Shown here: positions 49,518-61,000 of the stretch, piece by piece
Layout of the letters: each line of letters begins with the position of its first letter
Position numbering within the stretch: position 1 is the stretch's first letter
DNA from: Paragordius varius
Taxonomy: Eukaryota; Nematomorpha
NCBI GenBank assembly: GCA_964247055.1
Contig: OZ176056.1
Span: forward strand, 3,224,001-3,288,000
Direction of reading: 5' to 3'
Length of the DNA: 64,000 nucleotides
Notes under the pieces: model-generated
The model's database searches: none
What the model saw: the letters and a program-made list of their open reading frames with translations, nothing else
Told to the model about the DNA's origin: nothing
Position numbers and translations under genes: made by a program

Positions 49518-52296
49518 AACGGCTTTTTACTACAACTATACTGGTAAAAAGGAAGATGAATTTCCTTGGCGCATAGCTGATGATTATCCATCAAAAACGA
49601 AAGTTGGCCCTGAACGTGACCTAGTAAATTTTCCGCGACTCAATCAAAATACTTATCCTCCTTTAACTCGATTAAATTTTTTACCGAATAGATGGTTTGA
49701 ATTTTTTTATCCAAAAACCGGAGTAACTGGTATATATTTATAATCGAATATAAAATTATTCAAATGTAACGCAAGAAATATTTTTAAACTAAACAGCCAT
49801 ACTTTCTAAACCTTAATTTTATTAAATGTATTGTTTTTTGTAACATACCGAATAGAGATTTAAATTGGTTAGACCCTCATTATAGTTTATATTGCAATCA
49901 TTTTGATTAAATAAAAATTAAGGAAATTATGTTTACAAAAGTTGTCTATAAGTTGATAGGTTTTGTCTTACTGTTTATATTTTTATTTTCCTCTCATAAC
50001 AGTAGATAACTTTTGACTTTTTAAGTGGCGCATAAACATAAAAAGTCAAATTATACAAAATTCTTAGGTGGAATTATAATTTTTATTTCAGAATTACTGT
50101 TAGAATGATAGTAAATACCAGAAAATGCAAGAAAACTCGGGTGGCAGAAATTTTTGTTGTCCACCAGTGTAATGCATACATAAAATCTACATTTTGTCTT
50201 TATATTATCTTAGGACCTTACCTGTTTTTGGGCGGGTTAGTTACAACGCTTTTGCAAAAAGAAATATGGGTTGTTGAGGCAGAATTCCTGGGAGGAACGA
50301 TTATGTTCCTAACCATATTTGGTTTTATGAAAAAATATGGAAACACCTTGAAAGAATATTATGCTAAGCAAGTCCAGGTTTTTATCCACAATTTTTACCC
50401 TCATTTATTTGTTTAATTAATAATGTTTAAAACAGGATACAAAATTATATGGTACTCTTTTTACTGTACGATTTATGGATTTTCTATTTTTAAATTTTAC
50501 ATTGAATTTACCCAATTAGACAAAATTTGAAGAATTTCTAAAAAATTGAAAGTTTTAAAGATACATATAATTTATATTTATTTCTATAAATTATTACTGA
50601 CATGTTTGAATATTCGGTGAATATAAAATTATTGTATAAATATACATTATTTTTTTCGAATAATTATATTATAGGATGATATAAAGGAAGCACAGGCCAT
50701 ACACCAAAAACATATTGATTACTACAAGGAACACATTGAAATCGAGAAAGTTAAGCAACGTGAATCCCAAGCCCCCAAATATATAGCTGAATTTCAAAGG
50801 GTAAATAATTATTTAAAAGAAAATTCTTTTTTTGATTTGAATCGCAAAGTTTAATACAGAGGTCTAAAGTCCCGTGAAAAATTTAAGAAGAACTAACATA
50901 ATCTAGACAATTTACGTTAACAAATTATTGTTGAATTGTTTCTTCCATATTTTGGTAGCGAACTAGCAAATATTGGTGGTATAAATAGCAGATATATTGA
51001 CTTTGTTAACAGTTTTCGGTTTGAAATCTAATTAAAAATTTTATTTATGCCAAAAATACATTTTTTGAATGCCTTCGCCCGGTTTTTTGAGTAAAAAATG
51101 CGTCCGGCGAAGAAATACGTGTAGGAAATCTTTGGTTTAAATGTAATAATTTATAAATTTAATACCTAAATGTAATGGTTTATAATTTAACGACAAAAAT
51201 ATCTAATTGATAATGTTGAAATTTAGACTTCTACTTTAATAACCCGTATTCAAAATCGTATCTCCTCGCTATGTAAGAAATTAAGTAAGTCGTGGTTTAA
51301 AAACTCGTATTATACATATTTTACGCTAGTTTTTTTTTTATAAGATTTCTGTATTTTTTGTAGGATAATGTGGCATTACAACAAGAAGCCTTGTATAGAG
51401 AACGACTGCTTGAATTATACCAATCTGTGAAAAAGCGTTTGGTAAAAATATTTTTACGATAAATTTTTTGAAAGTTATTTAGCAAAAATTTGATTTATAT
51501 CTTTCAAAATGATATTACAGTAAAAATTGAAATTATACGGGCAAAACGTATAAATATAAAGACAAATATTTTTTTTAAAGACAACCATATTTTTGAATCT
51601 TAAAAAATATAAAATAGACATGTAAATTGGTAGCCCAATTAATTTATATAGTATACGATTGTAATTAAATGCTTTAATAGAAATTAAGGTTTGATAAAGT
51701 ATCATTGTCTTTTAGAAAAAAAAATTGTCTTTACATTTTTACGTTTTGTCCGTATTTCGAATTTTTACTGTATAAAACTCATTTTATACATAATCTAATG
51801 CAACCATAAAATAAAGGTTATAATTAAAGGTATAATAATTGATTTTTTAATGTATAAAATAATTAAACATTTTGGCGGAAAAATTATTAATATTAAGACG
51901 TTAATTAGATGATTGCTTTAGATATTCATCTCAATTTTTTTAAATTTAAATTTTACAAACCCTCCCTAAATATTTTTATTTGTATTTAAATAAAATAAAA
52001 AAAATGTTTTTAAAATTGAGTTTTATATATTTATTATTTTTTTTAATGTCAAAGGATTACCGTGTTGAATTGGCTAATATACGGAGAAAATACGAACATG
52101 AAAATATGATTGATTGGATTATCCAACAAGTCTATAAGAGTATTACGCCTCAATTGGTATTATAAAAAAATTTTTTTCAAACAAAAAAAAAGATTTTTAT
52201 AATATTTCTATGAAAAATATTATTGTATAGCAAAAAGAAGCCCTTCAAAAATGCATTGTGGATCTAAAGCATTTATCAAAAACGGCACAGATATGA
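49518..52296 (+). CDS. ATP5PB: Mitochondrial ATP synthase F0 subunit b (peripheral stalk), 5' exon missing
   Basis: Subunit b anchors in the inner mitochondrial membrane and forms the stalk that holds F1 still while the c-ring turns. Six exons join in phase: 49518-49729, 50214-50377, 50675-50800, 51364-51441, 52055-52156, 52231-52296. The first ends with the family signature [14 protein letters not shown], continuing as [20 protein letters not shown], the membrane segment. The stalk coiled coil follows ([60 protein letters not shown]), then [13 protein letters not shown] and [20 protein letters not shown] before TGA. All are direct matches to the animal protein. The N-terminal part ([13 protein letters not shown]) is invertebrate-like. 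The intron after exon 4 carries a MITE. Start codon and transit peptide were not found. Confidence 0.93.
51518..51770. mobile_element. Tc1-like MITE, family T, copy 2
   Basis: Starts CAGTAAAAATTGAAATTATA and ends TTTTTACTG, with TA on both sides (51516-51517, 51771-51772). Arms carry GGGCAAAACGTATAAATATA and its inverse. It lies in the intron between ATP5PB exons 4 and 5. Confidence 0.8.
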
Positions 52297-52354
52297 AATA
52301 ATTGATTTGATTTATATTACATACTATTGTATTGTATTGCTTTACATTGTCCTT

Positions 52355-52360
52355 AATAAA
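52355..52360 (+). terminator. Polyadenylation signal of the ATP synthase b gene
   Basis: AATAAA about 60 bases after the TGA at 52294-52296. Confidence 0.5.
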
Positions 52361-52413
52361 TTTGATGATTAGGAAATTAATTATTTGGGTAAATATTTTT
52401 AATTTCACAACAC

Positions 52414-52672
52414 ATACCATTTATTCAAATTCACACTCAAATAAATTATGTGTTTTTTAAAAGTAACAATTAACCTATATATTAATATATTTTTAAAAAA
52501 TATAATATTGTTTAAAATTTAAATAAAACTGAAAAAATAATAAACTATGCCATAAATATATTTCATATTAATAATGAGTTATATTAGTTCGAAAACACAT
52601 AATTGTTTTTTTAGGGGGATTGTTCAAGGGTGAATTTGAATTGTTCAAGGATGATGAACTGTAAATGGTATA
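52414..52672. mobile_element. Subterminal-repeat MITE (family S), copy 5
   Basis: Starts ATACCATTTATTCAAATTC and ends GTAAATGGTATA. Only a remnant unit remains on the left and two inverted units on the right. It lies just past the ATP synthase b polyadenylation signal. Confidence 0.7.
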
Positions 52673-55350
52673 TCTTTATTACATTTGTCATTTTATTAAT
52701 TTTTGGTTGAAATAAATGTAAATTGGCAAAAGAAAAGGGATATTTTACTTAAGAAATCTCACAACAGGCCAATGCAATATGATCAAATATAAAAATTAAG
52801 TTGAGGTAGATTAGTGAAAGCTTAAAAATACTTGGCAAATTCTATAAACCCTTTCTTAACATCTTTTCAAATAGCATAATGGCAATCTATGCTATCCAAC
52901 CTCATCATATATCTGAGGAATTTGTTGATTAGTGTTATTTGCAAATGTTCAAGTTTTATATTGTCAGAAAGGTCCATAAAATAACTTTAAATTAAAATTA
53001 TGTATACTCTTGAGTCCTCAAACTTAAAAAGGGAAGTTTACCAGTTTTTAAATGATGCATAAGAAACAAATTTTTGCCTTTTGTAAATTATTTCCTGCAA
53101 AGGGGATGCTTTTGCTGATTATTAATCTAGTCTACAGAAATAAAATTTAGTATCCATTAAGCTCGAAACGAAATTCTGCCAAAATATGAACCATACAACT
53201 TAGGTTGACATAAGTGAGGTGGAAGGTACAGAAAGAATTGCTAGGCTCTTTGGAAGGTTTATACAATTAAAAACCTTTATACAAGTTTCTATCTATGGCA
53301 AATCTTTCGTTTGTAAATTATAAGAGATAATTATTTTTTTTAAATCAAGGTTAGCCAAGATACAGTAAAAACTGAAATTATACGGATAAACGTAAAAATA
53401 TAAAGACAAATACTTTTTTTGAGACAACCATACTTTTTAAATCTTGATTTATTTCAATATAACTCATTGTTTTATGTATAAATAGAGATATATATTACTA
53501 ACATAATCAATTCTATATTTTACCATTGTAACTAAATAGCTTATGTGAGAAAAAATATGGTTATAAAAAGTATGGTTGTCTCTTTATATTTTTACGTGTC
53601 CGTATAATTTCACTTTTTACTGTAATTATTAAAACTACGCCTTGTTGATTACAGAACCAAATTTAGAGACTTTTCGCAAATATTCCAAGCCTTTGTTTAT
53701 ACCTTTTAAGCTTTATTTCCATTCATCCTGTTTGGGGAGCCTCTTTTCCCTTATATATATATGACTGGCTTTTATTTTTTAATAATTTAAGAATTTTATA
53801 AATAATAATAATAATTTACTTAAGGTTATAAAGAATTAACATTAACTTCCCCCTATAGTAAAGCTGTCTGGGGGTTTTCCTTTTAATGTGCCAAAGCAAC
53901 TTGGTCATTTTTGTCATTCTTTCTGATGTAAATTCAATCCCTGGTATCTCAAATATATAATTTTCTTTATGCTTTCTTGCTATACATTTTCATATCAATA
54001 ACATTAAATGGCTGCCTTCTTCAGATTTTTTGTACATTCTATGAATTATACATTATAATGGGTTGCGCAATCGAACCCTTTATGACTTTTTATCTGATAT
54101 CGAAAATCTATCCGCAAAATACTCCAGTTATAACTCCTCTTAATTTGTAGATTATCGTTTTTGGTTATTGCCTCCTAGTATTTGTAACTTACCCGTCAAA
54201 CCCTAACTTGCACCTCTATTTTATAATGTAGACTACTAAAGCCATTAAATTCTGTTTTTGCTTTATAATTTAATTCGATAGCGAATTCATTTATTTTATA
54301 CAATCAATGATTTAAATTTTTGATAATCATAGGGGGAACTTTTTTCTAAAAGTTGTGAGATTCATACGTATATTATAATTTTATATAGCTTTTCGGTGCA
54401 TTTTAAAGTCAATAAACCACCAAGCAAATATAGGATCAGGCAAACGCATTTTCTTACCAGTCATAACCTCGTTCAACTCTTTCTTTTACTTGTGCTTTAT
54501 ATAATATGAAATTAATCCATGGAATTCCGATATCTGGGCTTGTATTTAGCTATAACAAATGTTTATGCTATGAAAATTATACAGATTCATTCGACACAAA
54601 AATGGCATAAACAAAATATTTATGAAAAAAATAAAATTATCATACTACTTACTAATTTATTATTTTAAACATAGTGATTAAAAATGTTGATTGATGAATA
54701 AATACATGGTTTAATGACTTTTGACTTTTTATTCTTGTAAAAAAATAATGTAAATATAAGATACATGGGGGGTTAAAAATATTGGGATATATATACGATT
54801 AATTACATTAAATATACATATATAAATGCTTTTTTGGATGTTATTAAATTTATAATTTTTAGCACATATGTTATTTATTACATTGTTTAATGTTCAATCA
54901 ATCAATCAAATTGATAATAATGAATGATTAAGTAAATGCGAATTGAAAATTGCTATATTTAAAATATTACAAACACATGTATATAGGTCCATGAAAAATC
55001 AAAAATAACTATATAAATTTATATAGTATAAATATAAAAAAATAAAACTTAAAGCTGAAAAGTATGGATATTTGTGACCATATATATATGAACTACCTTT
55101 TCAATATTCTGAAATATTTATTTACAAAATTTGAATACAAAAGTGTTTGATATTAATTATTTTCAAGCATGGTTATTTGAACATATGAAGTTGGTATGAA
55201 TCCTTCAATAAAGGAAATTCTATCACCTTGGACATCTAATAAAGGTTAAAGTTACAAAAAATATTTAATAAAAAACCAGTAAAAATTAAAATTAGGCCTG
55301 AAACGTGAAAATTTTATATATATACTCTAAATAAGGAGCGCGCATTTAAA
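52673..55350. other. Intergenic region between two convergent genes
   Basis: It holds one family-T MITE (53363-53622). The rest, including a less A+T-rich stretch at 53840-54560, shows only short broken open segments on the minus strand that might be old transposon coding remains; nothing can be named. Confidence 0.4.
53363..53622. mobile_element. Tc1-like MITE, family T, copy 3
   Basis: CAGTAAAAACTGAAATTATA on the left and TCACTTTTTACTG on the right, with TA flanks (53361-53362 and 53623-53624). The internal part (AACCATACTTTTTAAATCTT) matches copy 1 at 14164. Confidence 0.8.
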
Positions 55351-55358
55351 AAAATAAA

Positions 55359-55364
55359 TTTATT
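55359..55364 (-). terminator. Polyadenylation signal of the CIP4/TOCA-like gene
   Basis: TTTATT on the plus strand (AATAAA on the coding strand) about 110 bases beyond the stop codon at 55474. Confidence 0.45.
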
Positions 55365-55473
55365 AAAAGTAACAATATATTCAATCGTAAGGCTTTTATA
55401 CAATCTTATATAATTACAGTTGCAATTAAATGAAAAAACTCCAAATTTTAATTAGTTATAAAAAATTTAGATA

Positions 55474-58027
55474 CTACATGATATAAAAAATTGACAATAT
55501 AATTTTTAAAGTCCTTAGATATTTTGCAATAAAAATACCTTCAGAGCAAACATTTTTCCCTGTAGTTTTTACTCGTGTCCAACCGTCCCCCTGATCAAGT
55601 TCAAGTAAATCAAACTTCTCCCCAACTTTCATGGGTATGGAGCCTTCGCTTGAACCTATTTTCACAATCGTAAAAATAATATTTTAGAAACACATGAAAT
55701 ATTTGTCAAAAGTAAATAACAATGTTTCGATTGCACCGTCACCTTATAAATGTGTTGTGTTTGCAGACTAAATTGGAATGAATTATTAACAATTTATTAG
55801 GAAAATATTATGATTGGGAAAATACAATCAGACATGACCCAAACTCAACTCAATTGACCTGAGATGACTGTCTCGATCGCAAGTTATTTCACTCAAGAAT
55901 TTGAAAATTAGCTTATGCTGCAAAATCAACCACCTGATGATTGAAATACAAGTTAAAATTTTTCATAAATACAGTTTGATCAAAAATATGTATTAAATTC
56001 AATCTGTTCATTTTCATACCATCAAAATCGTATAAGGCCACACAGAATCCAATCACCGTTAATATTCCTCCTTCATCATCAACGTTATTACCATTAAAAT
56101 TATTATTACATTCAAGTGTTTGCTCACAATTTTGGAGGGTACTTTTGTTAGTAGTATTTATATGATTATTAGGACTTGATAAGTGATTTATAATATTTTG
56201 TGACACTTGTTCAACTGTATTGTTGGCCCCAGAAGTTTCGAAATAGTATTCAGATATGGATGAAGTAGTTTCATCTAAACTATTATTGGGCAGTTTTGCA
56301 CAACTAAAAGATTCAAACAGTTAAAATTTTATAATTCATTAAAATTTTATGATTCAAAAGATATGAAAATGACTTTTTAGGAAAAAACAAATATTTTGGC
56401 CTTCAATTTTTATAAAACGCATATAAAACACTATTTAGTGTTAATAAATCAAAACATATCTAATTGGAAATCCAAAACGTTTCCAATCACCATAAAAACT
56501 ATCATTTGCTGTGAAAATATATGATTTATAAAAACAAAAAATAAAGTGTTAATTTAAAACTATAATGTATGCTAAATAACCTATATATTGACAATAGGAT
56601 TATTCTATTCCTTATTTTAAAACACAAAAATGATGGGTTATATTAAAAAAATTGAAATATGTTTATACTTTTTTGTTTTTATTATAATTTTAATTTATAC
56701 TGTAAACTAGGGTTTATTAAGAAATATGTAACATAAATAATCAAAATTTTAATGAAAAAAAAAACAAGGATAAAAATAAATTTAATTCAGGTAGAATAAG
56801 ATTTATGCATTAATAAATCGAAAAGTTCCCTAGAAGTTAATAAATTGTCAAATACAAACATTTCCAAACAACAAAAATTAAATTCAAAAAATATATTAAT
56901 GACCAATTTATTTGAAACAATAAACTTATACATTCTTTGATTGCTTACTTAGAATCTTTGCAAATATTTTAATTATATTTTTGGTCAGAATCAATAATAT
57001 TTTTATAGAAACCCACAGAGGTATAAAAAACATTTTTTTCAGGTATGTAAAATTAAAATTATTTTCAATATTCGATAAAAATTTAAAAAAAAATTATGGA
57101 AATAAAAAAATAAAAACTTAGTTTTATGGTTAAATGCAGCAGGAGAATCCATATTTTGTCCATCATCAACATTTTTCCCACCAAAATATTTGCGACAATT
57201 GTCATCAATCAAATCATAATCGCCAACTTTGTTATTATTAATAGATCGATTTAAACCTAACCAATAAAATTACATAATAATATATTTTATTCAATTAATT
57301 ATTGAGGAATATGTTATAAAAAAGCGTTAGTTAGTTTTATAAATAGCAAAGTTTTTTTTCAAAAAAGATGTTAAACCAAAGAAACTTTTTTATTATAGAA
57401 AATAGCGATATTTTTGAAGCGTTAATTTTTATTGCAAATAAATTTTGGGAATAGCCAAGCCCGCTAAATTTAATAATCAAATACTTATATAGAATTCCTA
57501 AGGATTTACTTTATTATATTTAAAATCTGAAGCGATATATGAAATTAACATTGATCTTTCATACTGTTTTAGTAGATATCAAACCTTTAAATATAAACTC
57601 TAACGTAAACTTTCTACTATTAAAAAATCGTTAAAAATTTCATTAAAACCAAAAAATTTACTTAAATTCTTAGTCATGGCCGATATTTCTTCTGTCGATG
57701 ATCCTGGGTGAGAAATAATCCCATTTACTATGGAGGAACAGCTGACACTCGAAGAAGTACCACTCAATATAGTGTTTGGATTTGAATGTTGTTGACCCCC
57801 TGTTGATTGAAAAATGTAATAATATTTCATAAAATTGTTTTTAACACAATTCCTTTTGAATTAAAGAGTTTATGCTTATTTTATATATATAAAAATCAAA
57901 TAACTATATAATTATACATATATATATATATATATAATGATATTTTCCATATAAAATTGTGTTTAACACAATTCTTTTGTAAAAAAATAAATAGTTCATG
58001 CATAAATAACTACATATAAAAATCAAA

Positions 58028-58058
<31 letters not shown>

Positions 58059-61000
58059 CACTAGACAACAAATTTTGACTTTTTTTAACTGCCATATATC
58101 TGAAAATTAAATTTTAATTAAGTATACTATTCCAAATCCGAAAAATGTTTTTGGCCCAGCATGAGAATAGATTTTGGGAAAATTAATATTTTGTAAATTT
58201 TAAAAAATCAAAAAATCGGACGCTTGATTAAATATTTTATAAGATAGAAAAATATTGAGAATATGAAACATCTATAATTAAATAAAGCAGACAAAACTGT
58301 ATCTTTTACATATAAATATATTATATAAGCTTTTTTATTAAAAATCTTAAATTGAGAGAATAGTAGTCAAATTTTGTGCTTCTTTGCCAGCTGCTCATCA
58401 TAAACGTCCGTAAATATGTCTCGTGTAATTATATTTAATTTATATATTAAAAAATATATATAGTTTTTTGTCCAATTTTAATTTTACCTTAAAGTTATGA
58501 ACCAATTTAAGTACATCAGTGGCGAAAAACCCAAATTTGACTATTGCTTGGTTTATACGATTTATCATATATGACATAGATTGTGAAAGAAATATATATT
58601 ATGATGCTAAATAAATGTTTTTAATTGAAATTAAACACAGTTTGAATCACATGTTTGTAAATAGATGGCATATAATTAAAAGGATAATTCTAAGAAATAT
58701 AAATTAAATCACATTATTATATTTATTTGGCATCATATAAATATATTATGTATTAGGATTCCAAATAAATTTAGATAACATATTAGTTAATATTGTTCTT
58801 TTTATATTAATTATTTATAAATTTTTTTTATATCTTGGTGCATTCTTTCGCCTACTTGATCTGATATGCAATTTAATGGGAATCGATCAAGGTGTTCATC
58901 AATCCTATGAATTTTTATACTCATTTGACAATTTATATTTGAAATACTGATATAATACCCATATTTTGAAAAACTTCTAATGAAATTCCCTGCCAATTCT
59001 TAAATCGTGGCGACTTATATGATCCTATAATTATGATTTAAATACCTAAAAATCCATATTCAAACGTTTGCATAGCATCAAATGCTTGATGGCTTTTCTT
59101 TCTGAGTTAATAGTTTAACAAAAGAACTATATCTATATACATCTTTTTAATCATGGGACCCGTTGTTACCACTCCGGCATCTGCTTTAGCCGGAGTGAAT
59201 TTTAAACTTGATTGAAAATGTTTAAACGAATCCAATTTTTTTATAAAAACGGAAAAAACTCCCAGTAAAACATGTATTGGGATTGTAGAACTTATTAATG
59301 TCAATAAGGGGTTGGTTCCCTTACACAATTATTCATTCCGATTGTGAAGGTTCTGAAATCCCAATCTATGTATATGTAATGCAGGGAACGTTCCCTACTA
59401 TTCCACAGGCAATACAGACAATGGTATTTAGGAAATCCCAAGCCTGCAAGCATTAAAAGCACATAAATGTTATTTTTTAGCTAGTCTTTAAAATCACCAA
59501 GCACGTTCCATTGCTTCCTTGTATAATTTACGCATTCAAAAAATCTCATTTTGAAGAATTTATAAGATTCTTTGGCAGGCTGGGAATGGCCAATTATTAA
59601 AGGATATTTGTTCCCCTGTTTATTCAACACAATATTTTAAACCTAAAATTATAAATATTTTTAACCATGTTGGTGAATAATGCCCAGTCATCGGGATTAT
59701 ATTTTACATTTATTTCTTGCATTAACCCACTAATGTCATTGCAATAAATAAGCCCATCCGTATCTGCAAAAAAACTACTGATTGTCCTTTTTAGTAATTT
59801 TATGTTTTTTAATGTATGAATCAATAACATTTTTTGAAAAATTCATATCTGATTCAATAGAATATGTATGATCATCATAAAATATATTGTAAAAGGCTGA
59901 CCATCATGTTTTACAGGATATTTAGCACGGGATATACATTCGGATATCAAAGAGATAAAAGTAGCAATTTGATATTAATTTTAGGATTAAACTTGACTTG
60001 ACTATGATTCTTCGGTTTTTAAGCCAAATCATTGGGAAGCTGAAAGGCATTTGCTTTATGGTTATTTTTCTAATCAATTAAATTATTTATATGGAATGAA
60101 TCGCATATTTTTTTGCAGATATGGATGGGCTTATTTATTGCAATGACATAAATGGGTTAATGCAAAAAATAGCTATATATAAAATATAATCCCGAGGACT
60201 GGGCATTATTCATGGATTCCAACATGGTTAAAAATATTTATAATTCTAGGTAAGTTTTGAAAATGATATTGTGTTGAATAAACAGGGTAACAAATATCCT
60301 TTAATAATTGGCCATGCCCGGGCTGCCAAAGAATCATATGAATTCTTCAAGAAAAGATTTTTTGAATGTGTAAATTATACAAGGGAGCAATGGAACGTGC
60401 TTGGTCATTTTAAAAACCAGCTAAAAAAAACATTTAGTTGCTTTTAATGCTTCTTGCAGGGTGAATTTCCTAAATATCATTGTCTGTATTGCCTGTGGAA
60501 AATTACATAAAAAAGATTGGGGTTCCACAGAACCTTTACAATCGAAATGAATGATTATGTAAGGGAACCAACCCCTTATTGACATTAATAATTAGGCCTA
60601 CAATCCCAATTTAAATATTTTACTGGGAGTTTTTCCGTTTTTTTATAAAAAACTTTGAAAAAAATTCGGATTCGTTCAAACATTTTCAATCAAAGTTTAA
60701 ACTCACTCTGGCTAAAGCAGAGGCCGGAGTGGTGGTAACGGGTCTGATTAAAATCTATAGATAGTTCTTTTGTTGAACTATTAACTCTGAAAGAAAAGCC
60801 AGAAGCCCTTGATGCTATGCAAACGTTAGTTTGATTATGGATTTTTAGGTATGCCTATTTCCTAATTATATTATGGGATCATACAAGTCGCCCCACGATG
60901 TAAAGAATTAACAGGAAATTTCATTAGAAATTTTCAGTAAATATGGGTATTATATGAGTATTTCAAATATAGGTTGTCAAATGAGTATGAAATTCCATAT

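Noticed and set aside
53840-54560. Possible decayed coding region on the minus strand
   Set aside because: Open pieces are shorter than 25 codons and no motif could be named with confidence.
57904-58095. Minus-strand frame with repeated IYIYIY
   Set aside because: Translation of TA microsatellites.
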